In this document: positions 21,991-32,970 of the stretch, piece by piece
Position numbering within the stretch: the stretch's first letter is position 1
Layout of the letters: every line of letters starts with the position of its first letter
Assembly (NCBI GenBank): GCA_949152475.1
Contig: OX424555.1
Coordinates: 60,493,977-60,557,976 of the forward strand
Direction: 5' to 3'
DNA length: 64,000 nt
Origin: Terebella lapidaria
Lineage: Eukaryota > Annelida > Polychaeta > Terebellida > Terebellidae
Notes under the pieces: model-generated
What the model saw: only the letters and a program-made list of their open reading frames with translations
What the model was told of the DNA's origin: nothing
The model's database searches: none
Position numbers and translations under genes: made by a program

Positions 21991-24160
21991 CGCAACATAA
22001 TACAGAAATTCTAATAGTTGTCCATATTCGTCTTTATAAAACAGCGTGTATTTTATTGGGATGGTCTGTAATCATGATGATACAAGCCTGTCAATATCGA
22101 AGATAACATATTATGTTCATAATGGAGTGATGAAGATCTTGTGTCGTCACTCGTCAGTAACGGGTGTGTCGCCTACAACCGGACCCTTTTCACCCATTCG
22201 GGCTTTTGCCATTATAAAAAAAAAAAAATACTTTTAATATTTTTAAACATATTAAAAATACTAATAATAATACTAATAATAATACTAATAATAATAAGGA
22301 AATATAAATAAAAAAATAATAATATTTTGCGATTTGTTCTGCTGAAATGTTACTACGTTTACTATTACTGATTTACATGTACAGAGCTGCAATGCACGAC
22401 ACTATTTATCCTGAATACAGATACAGATGAAATGATCATGATATTGGTCACTGATAAAGTTCCACTGATACACAGATGCACGTCTACTGTCGTATACCTT
22501 CCCGTCAGGGATTAATCGCAATATCTTTTGGCAATTAAACATATTAAAAAACAACTATGCTTGGCATTCATTGTGATCGCTCACTGCGTACTTTTTTAAT
22601 GTAACCCCCAGATACAGTGAAGGTACTAGAGTGATAATATATTCTTGCTTGTAGGTCGTTCATCTGACCCAATAGGGCATGACAAATCATTAATGTGCCA
22701 CATTCATAACCAGTACGTAGGGAGCAAAACACTATACGGGTGTGACGCAAATGTCCTCATGGAACAATTGTCGGCCCCCTCTAGAGGTTTGCATTCCAAC
22801 AGCGAAGAAAAGACATGACAGTTTTTCAACACGGGAGATGCGTCTTTTGTTGATTAGTCCTTTGATGCCAAAGAATACAAGGATCAATGCTATCGATAGT
22901 GTGCTCTTGGTCCATACATAGAGGGAGCAAGCGACATATCATGGAGCTGCAGGTCAGGAATATTGTGTACGCAATGTGCAGTGGTTAGAGCATGTTAGGC
23001 CATTGGGTGAATATATCCTCATGAACAATTACCAGTATGTACAATGTGCGGCATGTATACCCGACAGGAGCGAATTATGCAATACATGTGCACATTGGAA
23101 GCTACTTGTACATTTGAAAATGAATTTTGTTGATAAGACACATAATTCAAATTATCACAATCAAAATTATATGTGATAATAGGTCTACCGTGATGTACTA
23201 TACTGTTATCCTGAAGCAATCCGATGTGTCAAAGATCCTAAGTGAGATAATGGCGTGCTTGATGGAAGCGTCAATTATCTCCAATGTATCTCAAATCTAC
23301 CTCTACCTAAAGTTTTTATTATAAATGCATATTCCTAAGTCTGTCCCCGAGGATACCATCAACTCAGTAGCCTTTTGGCTTGTGATTAGGTACTTATGTA
23401 CTTGTCATATATCTATTCCATGGGGTTTCTTTCGGATTTCTAAATTATTTTCATAGGTTGTTGGGCAGTTGTATACTAATTCCATCAGAGGTACAGTAGA
23501 AACAACTATTTACAATACTGTCTGCCCCTGATGACGCCAGTGTGTCTTTTGATAAAGTATTTGGTCGGGCTTTGTTTCTATTGCAAAATGTTGTATTTTA
23601 CGTTTGTTATTGGAATCATCAAAATTTAGCTGTATTGGTGATAATAGATTGATACTTACATTCAACCATCGCCGACCATGCGTGGGCGGAGTGGCTTACC
23701 TAATCGGTGGCAAATCAGCGAATTAAAATGCATTTACAAGTATAATATTGTGAATTATAGCTGTTAAATACCGCTTCTTTGCAGTCAACAAAATTAATGG
23801 GTTTTTTCACTAATACTGATAGGTAGGCTATTGATAGCTATTCTTGTGAATACATGGACTTGCAGTGATAGCCATGCAAAATTTCATTACAAAATTCAGT
23901 TTCAACAAAATGCGAGATGAACAAATCTCGCTGAAAAGCAATTTGCGTCAATATTTATATAATCTGATCCAGAAGTGTAAGGATCTGAATTTTCGCATTT
24001 GGATTTTATTGATAACGGTTTTAGGAATATGTTCTGACAATATTTCTCCCAAATGCATTACATTCAAATGTATCTCAATAAAATTGTTATCATTTTCCCC
24101 ACGCTGCACTATGATTATTATTTATGGACGATCATGGCATTTGGAAACTATTTTCCAGGA
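21991..24160 (+). repeat. Large tandem duplication A, unit 2 (contains Z repeat copy 2)
   Basis: A near-identical second unit; differences seen by eye are isolated substitutions such as CTCCTGAAC versus CTCATGAAC near 20849/23022. A deletion of about 13 bp lies near 22124 ('aattataaaccattgg' reduced). At 24160 the units diverge: unit 2 continues into unique sequence (CCGAAACTC), while unit 1 continues into the junction GCAACATAATACAG. This marks the duplication breakpoint. Confidence 0.92.
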
Positions 24161-25440
24161 GTACCGAAACTCAAAAGTGTTTTTATTATTTAACATCATG
24201 TTGAGACTGCTTTGGGAGACTAGAGCTTTGTCAATGGGTATCACAAAGCAGTTTCAACTGGATGCCACTTACGACTTCAAATATCACATGCTTCACCAAA
24301 AACACAAATTCTACATAATAGTCGGAGCTCTGATCCATGTCAATTTGCTGACAATGTCCATAACCCACCTTTGTGTAATAATAAGTTATATCATTGTTTT
24401 GATTCTAGGAAAGAAAAACAGAGTTTTGGCTTTCCTAGTTATTCAAGCTGGAACAAAGCTATCTGCTATCTAGAGATGAAGATTCAATATATGGGATGAT
24501 GTAATAAGTCGCTTGTAAATGGTAAATGCTGAGTTCTGGGAAGTAACAAAAAATTATTTCAATGAATAATTTCGTGATTTTTCTGTATAATTTGTGAGTA
24601 ATGCTCGTGCTTGAGATGCAGATAGTCACAATTACATGGAATATGAATGATATTAACTTTTCGTCACCTTCTCATATATACAATGTCCTACCAAAATACA
24701 ATAAATATAAAGCAAATCGTTCGGTATAATACTATATCGCATGTAATTTTTTCCATTCATTTTCCCCTGGACCTGGACTTTAGTTGTACAGTTGAGAAAC
24801 AGCTTTGAGAAAGACATAAGCACAGCACAGAGAGAAACGTATATGACATAAAGTTAAAACATATCTAAAGGTATTAGAAAACATATAGCTGGTCACTTAC
24901 ACAAGGTCAAGATAAATAGATACAACAGACTCACAAAAAGAAGGATTTTCTATAAAAAAAAATTAGGCCCGTGGGCGTAAATTTCTCATCGAATTACACA
25001 ATTAGACACATTAACATGATGGCTAATTATACCATCAACTAAGTAGCCTTTCGGCTTCTGATTGGGCATTTATGCACTTTCCATACACCTATCACTGTAT
25101 ACCCCGATTACCGTCGGTTACCGTAACGTACGTACGGTAGTCGTCAAAATGGCCAAAAATTATACAATCCAAAATTAAGTTTGTGAGCCCTGTAATGCGA
25201 ATATTTTTAACTTCAACACGCAAGTCACGTCTTCGCTATGACTATCTCCATTATATTTAAATGTATGAAGAGGAATATTCAACTTTTCTGAGTTAATCAG
25301 TGTTTGTTACCCATCTTCATGGGTTTCTAACTTGGGAAAGGCACAGTGTCATGAAGATAATGTATGACACAATATATGACAAAACTGACAATTTACACCA
25401 CATTGACCACTTTAGAACAGCGAATCATCTGTATCTTTCA
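24161..25440. repeat. Downstream part of the Z repeat, single copy here
   Basis: The stretch 24250-24420 resembles 46195-46400 (shared words CAATTTGCTGACAATGT and CATTGTTTTG), and 24540-24770 resembles 46490-46720. The stretch 24780-25100 resembles 35630-35965 (shared CTGGTCACTT and GATGGCTAATTATACCAT). So the Z unit is longer than the tandem unit. An open frame continues from unit 2 to 24473 (202 codons) but shows no domain. Confidence 0.65.
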
Positions 25441-27400
25441 TTCAACTAATTATTTTTAAGATAGCCTGCAAGATAGCCTGCAAGATTGAAACACATTCAA
25501 ATCTTTTGTACAATCACTTATTGAGTCTATGATATCATGGCAGATTAAAGTAATTAAACTAGTTCCACCGGAAGTGATCATGTAGTAGCAAGAAAGCATG
25601 CGATTATTTTATTGTATTGATTAGTATATCATGCAGGATATGGAACAAATTACCACATAACAGTATCTGTTAGCCAGGAGTGTGGTTATAAGGAACATGC
25701 AACGATTACTATACACTAGGAACATTTTTTAAGCATGTACTTGCTGAGCACCCTGCCAAAACCCATAGAGCGTTGACCGGCCTTCGAATGAAGTTTGAAG
25801 TATTTGAAACCTCATAGTCCAGTTGCCAGAACGAACCTAGAAATTGTTGAAACAGCAAGCTTTTTTTATTGATTTGCATTCATAAGTGTCTCTAGGGGAT
25901 TTTGAACTTTGTTGGCACTGCGCCAACTTTGGGGATTTTTTTTATTCGGTAATTAGCATAATAACCGCTACATATGGATAGTTAGCATAACCAAAATATA
26001 ACTTTTTTAGTAATAGGCCTAGAATCGAGTGTGATAGCACTTTTCTACACAAGTCTGACCCAAGGAATTTATTTCTGGTATTTTTGGTGATCCAAGGTCA
26101 AGGTCACCGTATACGATCGAGGTCAAGGTCAGTTTTCACACAAAATTCCCGGTATTATGGGATATGGACATTCATTCATACCAGATGATTTTACTTGTAA
26201 TGGTGTATTGATTACTTATGTGTGATTAACCATTGGGCAATGTTCACTCTGAGCAAAGTCAAACGGAAGTTTCCTACCAAATTCCAAACTTCTATCGCAA
26301 AATTTTAAAAAGTTGGCATTCTTTCCCAATGTCAATTTTAGCTCCATCGTTGAATTTACTGCTTCGCTTACAACTTTGTGTATTTGCTTGCTTTTGTAGC
26401 GGAATCAACATGTTTGTGTAGGATACAGCCTAATGTGTTTTTTGCTCCAAAACTACAACAATACTTCCAACTCTAGTAAATGTAAATATGACCATTTACT
26501 GGAATATGATCAGATTTCTGTGATGATGTTCGGCCTGAAATTCATATTCAATAAAACCATTTTGTTTTATTGTATTTTATGTACTTCCCCAATCATGGGG
26601 TTTGAATGGAAAAAAATAAATAAAAAATATTTGGGTCGATAGTAAATTTTTGTTATAGAGGTCTGAGATTCTTTAAAAAAAGTGCCATTTGACTGCCCGA
26701 TAAAGAATGCCAAGTTATTTTACAATACCGTCAGCATCTCAAAAATATCTGCAAAAAAACGATGTAAGGCCAAAAAAAAATGTTTTGGTTTGCGTCCAAG
26801 TGATGCTCCGAAATCGGTGCTATGGCGCTGAGTTTTTTTTTTCCTTTTTTTTTTTGAGTACCGGTTTAGGTTTTTTTTTCCCCATAAAAAGTGTGTTTGT
26901 ACCATATTTTTCATCCGGAACAGTAAAAATACAGATTTATTCAAAGTCTATTGGAACTACGATGGCTGGTTTAGGACACCCCGAAAACAATTTACCGTTT
27001 TTTCGAGAAAATTATTTACGACAGCAAAGAAAGTTTTTCATCACGTTATTTCGAGTTAATTATCTCGTTGCATCAAGATAATTATGTCGTTATTTCGAGA
27101 TAGTCCAGTCGTTATATTGAGATAATTAAGTCGTTATTTCGAGATAGTATCTCGTTATTTTGAGATGATTATGTTGTTACTTCGAGATGGTATAGTTTTA
27201 TAGGAATCCAAATAAAAAAAAAATATTGTTTTTATCTCGTTATTTTGAGATAGTTACCTTGTTAAACCGAGACAGTATCTCATTATTTCGAGCTAATTAT
27301 CTCATTATTTCGAGATAGTATCTCGTTATTGAGAGATTGTTTTCAAGATAATGGTCTCGAAATAACGAGACACTATCTCCAAATAACGAGTTAACTATCT
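25441..27400 (+). repeat. Large tandem duplication B, unit 1 (1960 bp)
   Basis: Starts at the short repeat 'gatagcctgcaa' and ends in a TATCTCGTTATTTCGAGATA-type array. The identical unit follows at an offset of exactly 1960 bp for most of its length. It contains the phrase 'ccaaggtcaaggtcaccgta' (26093). It also has a diverged inverted relative at 32290-32970. Frames of 62-124 codons are conserved between units only because the DNA is, and carry no domain. Confidence 0.93.
27030..27400. repeat. Foldback array of CGTTATTTCGAGATAGTATCT-like 20-bp units (first copy)
   Basis: Units near 27045-27330 read CTCGTTATTTCGAGATA. From about 27355 they read TCGAAATAACGAGA, i.e. inverted. The array is therefore head-to-head and could fold into a long imperfect hairpin. 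The centre holds TTGTTTTCAAGATAATGG. Confidence 0.8.
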
Positions 27401-29361
27401 GCAAGATAGCCTGCAAGATTGAAACCTGCAAGATAGCCTGCAAGATTGAAACACATTCAAATCTTTTGTACAATCACTTATTGAGTCTATGATATCATGG
27501 CAGATTAAAGTAATTAAACTAGTTCCACCGGAAGTGATCATGTAGTAGCAAGAAAGCATGCGATTATTTTATTGTATTGATTAGTATATCATGCAGGATA
27601 TGGAACAAATTACCACATAACAGTATCTGTTAGCCAGGAGTGTGGTTATAAGGAACATGCAACGATTACTATACACTAGGAACATTTTTTAAGCATGTAC
27701 TTGCTGAGCACCCTGCCAAAACCCATAGAGCGTTGACCGGCCTTCGAATGAAGTTTGAAGTATTTGAAACCTCATAGTCCAGTTGCCAGAACGAACCTAG
27801 AAATTGTTGAAACAGCAAGCTTTTTTTATTGATTTGCATTCATAAGTGTCTCTAGGGGATTTTGAACTTTGTTGGCACTGCGCCAACTTTGGGGATTTTT
27901 TTTATTCGGTAATTAGCATAATAACCGCTACATATGGATAGTTAGCATAACCAAAATATAACTTTTTTAGTAATAGGCCTAGAATCGAGTGTGATAGCAC
28001 TTTTCTACACAAGTCTGACCCAAGGAATTTATTTCTGGTATTTTTTGTGATCCAAGGTCAAGGTCACCGTATACGATCGAGGTCAAGGTCAGTTTTCACA
28101 CAAAATTCCCGGTATTATGGGATATGGACATTCATTCATACCAGATGATTTTACTTGTAATGGTGTATTGATTACTTATGTGTGATTAACCATTGGGCAA
28201 TGTTCACTCTGAGCAAAGTCAAACGGAAGTTTCCTACCAAATTCCAAACTTCTATCGCAAAATTTTAAAAAGTTGGCATTCTTTCCCAATGTCAATTTTA
28301 GCTCCATCGTTGAATTTACTGCTTCGCTTACAACTTTGTGTATTTGCTTGCTTTTGTAGCGGAATCAACATGTTTGTGTAGGATACAGCCTAATGTGTTT
28401 TTTGCTCCAAAACTACAACAATACTTCCAACTCTAGTAAATGTAAATATGACCATTTACTGGAATATGATCAGATTTCTGTGATGATGTTCGGCCTGAAA
28501 TTCATATTCAATAAAACCATTTTGTTTTATTGTATTTTATGTACTTCCCCAATCATGGGGTTTGAATGGAAAAAAATAAATAAAAAATATTTGGGTCAAT
28601 AGTAAATTTTTGTTATAGAGGTCTGAGATTCTTTAAAAAAAAGTGCCATTTGACTGCCCGATAAAGAATGCCAAGTTATTTTACAATACCGTCAGCATCT
28701 CAAAAATATCTGCAAAAAAACGATGTAAGGCCAAAAAAAAATGTTTTGGTTTGCGTCCAAGTGATGCTCCGAAATCGGTGCTATGGCGCTGAGTTTTTTT
28801 TTTCCTGTTTTTTTTTGAGTACCGGTTTAGGTTTTTTTTTCCCCATAAAAAGTGTGTTTGTACCATATTTTTCATCCGGAACAGTAAAAATACAGATTTA
28901 TTCAAAGTCTATTGGAACTACGATGGCTGGTTTAGGACACCCCGAAAACAATTTACCGTTTTTTCGAGAAAATTATTTACGACAGCAAAGAAAGTTTTTC
29001 ATCACGTTATTTCGAGTTAATTATCTCGTTGCATCAAGATAATTATGTCGTTATTTCGAGATAGTCCAGTCGTTATATTGAGATAATTAAGTCGTTATTT
29101 CGAGATAGTATCTCGTTATTTTGAGATGATTATGTTGTTACTTCGAGATGGTATAGTTTTATAGGAATCCAAATAAAAAAAAAATATTGTTTTTATCTCG
29201 TTATTTTGAGATAGTTACCTTGTTAAACCGAGACAGTATCTCATTATTTCGAGCTAATTATCTCATTATTTCGAGATAGTATCTCGTTATTGAGAGATTG
29301 TTTTCAAGATAATGGTCTCGAAATAACGAGACACTATCTCCAAATAACGAGTTAACTATCT
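27401..29361 (+). repeat. Large tandem duplication B, unit 2
   Basis: Nearly identical to unit 1, with rare changes such as GGGTCGATAG to GGGTCAATAG and single-base changes in poly-A/poly-T runs. The junction at 27400-27440 has an extra short copy of 'ctgcaagatagcctgcaagattgaaa', so the breakpoint lies in a small local repeat. Confidence 0.93.
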
Positions 29362-29425
29362 CGAAATAACGAGATAAAAAAAAGACTTTTTTTCCTATAT
29401 AATTGTCTCGAAATAACAAGATAAA
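28990..29425. repeat. Foldback array of CGTTATTTCGAG units (second copy, longer)
   Basis: Same structure as the first copy, but its right arm continues past the duplication end: CTCGAAATAACGAGATAAAA (29353 onward) and TGTCTCGAAATAACAAGATA (29403 onward). The right arm in unit 1 is therefore the truncated one. Confidence 0.8.
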
Positions 29426-30141
29426 ACAATTTTTTTGCACGTTCTAAATCAGCCACCGTATGGATCAAATAACTAGTGGAAAATATTACTTGATAACAGA
29501 ATCAATAAAAAATAGTAATCTAATAAAAAAAATCATAAAACAATTAGATAAATACAAAAAAAAATTACTTTTAAAACTTTGGCCGATACTTGCAACGAAA
29601 TATATAACATAAACTCGTATTGTTTCTAAGCAAGAGGGTCTTCTCTGCACGCATGCAACTTCCTATGTCTGTATAAAACAAATTTCTCACGAAGCGGTTC
29701 ACTGGAGGTGATCTGCTGTTTTAATCAGTGACAAGTGGAAGGGGGTTGTATGGAAAACCAGGTGTTATTACTTCCGTGGCAAGGGATTAGCTAGTGTCGG
29801 AAATTAAAAAATCGTTTACCGGACGACTCTCCTTCTCTACTTGTTATCAGCCCGTGTTAATATAACGATTAACAATAATCTTAAAACCGAGTCTGTAAAG
29901 TATAACTTTGCTAATTGATTGGTTTGTACCTTTCACAGTTAAATGTCTGATTGGTTCCTGCAAGATTGCAATCCTCGATACAGTACAGTCGCTAATACAG
30001 CCACTTTGGGGACGCTCATCGACTTGCACAAAATGAAATGTGGCCGCTGCTGACACGGGAGGTTTGGGACGACGCGCGCGGGGACGCAAACCAAAACATT
30101 TATTTTTTTGGCCTAAATGAGTTAGAATAAATATCAGAGTA
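29426..30141. other. No gene recognised; inverted match to duplication B
   Basis: AT-rich at first, then GC-richer near 30000-30095. At 30084-30115 a stretch reading GGACGCAAACCAAAACATTT is the inverted form of sequence at 26766-26797 (and 28726-28757), suggesting a further fragment of the duplication B element. Confidence 0.45.
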
Positions 30142-30330
30142 CAGTCAAACCTCTATTAGTGAACACCCTCCGATCAGTGAACAACTCGTATTAGTGAACA
30201 GTTTTTCCCGGACCCAAATGAACGCCTATCCTTCAACATTGGAGCTTTCTTCCGATCAGTGAACACCTCTCTACTGTGAACAGTGAACACTTGTTTGGGT
30301 CCCAAAGGGGACATTTCAATGTTAAGACTT
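30142..30330. mobile_element. End of a pogo/Tigger-like element (candidate)
   Basis: After a TA dinucleotide the sequence begins CAGTCAAACCTCTATTAGTG and contains four spaced copies of 'AGTGAACA' (alternating ATTAGTGAACA and GATCAGTGAACA). CAG termini, a TA target and repeated end motifs fit Tc1/mariner-pogo elements. I could not find the matching opposite end nor a transposase, so it may be truncated. Confidence 0.5.
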
Positions 30331-32289
30331 CTATTTAATTAACATAGACAATTCAATGTTAACCAATTATCAGGGTATCATTGACCCTAATTTATCTTCA
30401 ACTACGCAATAATGACATCAAACAGTGCATCTGCCAGTAATATATATAGTCAATTCATGACCTACCAAGCATTCACTATTTTTTAAATCATGAGGTCAAC
30501 ACAGGGTGGATCATTCGACAGAAAATATCCATTTTACATTGGACGTAGCATTGAAACAAATTACCACGATTTTAATGTTCATGGTAGTAATAGAAACATT
30601 ACGAGTTGACTACTTTCGTGGACTCATAACATCATGTCTATTACTGTGATCAGTTGCGGCTGTAAAGTTGTACAAGAAAAACTTACTATCCAACTTATCA
30701 TCTCCCAGCATGCCGAGATTATTCTACAGGACAAATTCTTTATTGTGTTGTAGCTCATCCACACTGTTCACCACCCCTTATCTTTTTTGTGAACAGTTTA
30801 TAACAATCGTCACCTGCAGAAAAAAATATGTGGTTCGGCTCAGTTCTGATGGTGACAATTGCAGCTGGTATCCTAGCAGGCCTTGTCCTTTGCTCAGCAG
30901 CCGCAACTGATGACACTCATCAACAGTGGTGGTCCAGGTGGGCCTCTGTTGATACAATGTCATCTGTCATTTCCCAACCATATTCCATATTCATAACCAT
31001 ATTCTGTGAACGCATTTTGTCAGCTGCCGACTATAGCAGCATATGAAGATGAGCACATCACCCATGAAGAGACACGTCATATGTCCGTGGTTGAGAGACT
31101 TGTGTCATTGAAGTATCAATCCGTTACCCATATGACACCTGCAAAAAACTGCTGTCCAACAACAGCTTCTGTTGCATTGTCCTCATCTAGCATGTTCGGA
31201 ATCTCCAGCTTTTTCAGGAATGAAACCTTGCTTTGGTAAAAGGATACTACACAATATCACAACAAGTCGCATGGGCACAAGCATCTGGGACCAGAGCCTC
31301 TCTCCCAAGTTGGCATACGTGACGTTAAGCATCGAGTCCATTCCTACTTCTTCATCGGAATAGCAACTCTGTAGATCACATCACACACGTCCAATAATTA
31401 GAAGCACCGAAATATCAGTGTAGTCGTTGAGAACTCACCTGACAGAGAGAATCAACGGCTTGAGACACCTGCTTCATCATGCAAAAAGATGCCCAACTTT
31501 GGAGAAAGGTGACTCTCATAACTGTTCGACACAGGTGAGGATAATGCAACAGAGGCAACATCGGACCAGTTAGGGAGCACGTTTTTGCAGTGCTCTATTG
31601 ACAACCGATTGATACCTCAACAATGAAAAAATAATTTGTGATAATCTGTCAAGAGAAGGGGAAGCCGCTAAGGATTGTGTCAATAACTCCGCCAGACAAG
31701 AACTTGTACCTTCATATGCGACCTACTCATCTATGCTGCTATGCTAGGCACTTGAAATTGTGTCCTCTAGATGTCAACATAAAAGATTATATTTGGGGAA
31801 TGGAAGATGAGATTTTATCTCATTGTATCAACAGAGGCCCATCTGGACCATAGCTGTTAAGAACATGCACATATTGCATATGCATAGTGAACCGGTTCGG
31901 GATGTTCGCTTTTACGTTGTCCCAAAAAGGGAATATGATACTAAACAGCGAGGATGAGCAATTGATCAAGAAGTAATGGACGTGAACTTATGAGTACACA
32001 TTATAGTCAGATTATATCGTTTGTGCGCACCAAATAATGACAAGAATTTTAGAAGACTACGAACAACAACTCTGTAGATCACATCAATGCCACATGTCAA
32101 GCCAACGTCACGTTGAAGGCTGTTTGAATATTGGTCAACGATATATTGCACATCGGTAATGAATGAACCATCTTAAAGTTACTTCAAAAGGCATTCATGT
32201 AACAGCATCACATATGAACACAGAAGTGAATCAGTGAAATCAAGAAATGCAAAAGAATAGCCACATCCCCTTACTCCAGAAGTCTTGAC
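30331..32289. other. No gene recognised
   Basis: Several short frames on both strands (60-80 codons) without domain or splice logic. The patch at 30.7-31.3 kb is richer in GC and could be a decayed coding region, but I could not assign it. Confidence 0.4.
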
Positions 32290-32970
32290 AATTTTGTATG
32301 AAAACTGACCTTTATCGTATGTGGTGACCTTGACCTTGGATCACAAAAGTTTCACCAGAAATGAATTTCTTGGGTCAGACTTGTATAGAAAAGTGCACAC
32401 TTGATTCTAGGCCTATTACTAAAAAAAGTTATATTTTGAGTATGCTAATTATCCATATCTGGCGGTTAGTATGCTAATTAACGAATAAAAAAAATTCCCC
32501 AAAGTTGGCGCAGTGCCAACAAAGCTCGAAATCTCCTAAAGACATATATGAATGTATACCAATAAAAAAACCTTGCTGTTTCAACAATATAACCCGCACC
32601 TCGTTCATACGATGTTGCTTTACATGGGCCATAAGTATCGAAAACATTGTGATAAATGTTTGGACACCACATATTTTTGGGCCAAATCAGTGGGCCAGGG
32701 CCTATTTCTTAACAAATCAGACTCATATGGATAATTGGACAGCACGAGCTTGGCATTGATATCTCGGACACTGCATCAAACCCCCATTCTAAGGTAATAT
32801 GGTCAATATTTGACAGAACAATTACTTTACTCACCCTGTGTCGGCATCAGCTTCCAAAAAGTTAGCCTTATAGCGTTGACAACAATATGACCTGACCCCT
32901 AAACAAAAGAACTAGGTCGGTCAACGCTCTATGCCATTTGGCAGGGTGTGAGAAAACAAGAAAATGCAGC
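32290..32970 (-). repeat. Inverted, diverged copy of the duplication B core
   Basis: Reading the minus strand gives, in order, the same blocks as 25750-26160: a GAGCGTTGACCG phrase, CAGCAAGG...TTTTTATTG, TTGGCACTGCGCCAACTTTG, GTTAGCATA...CCATATG, AATAGGCCTAGAATC, and the CCAAGGTCAAGGTCACC block. An extra 200-250 bp at 32590-32860 is not in the direct copies. Confidence 0.75.

Noticed and set aside
23865..24473. 202-codon open frame crossing the end of duplication A
   Set aside because: The matching frame in unit 1 is only 102 codons, related Z copies do not keep it open, and no domain is visible.
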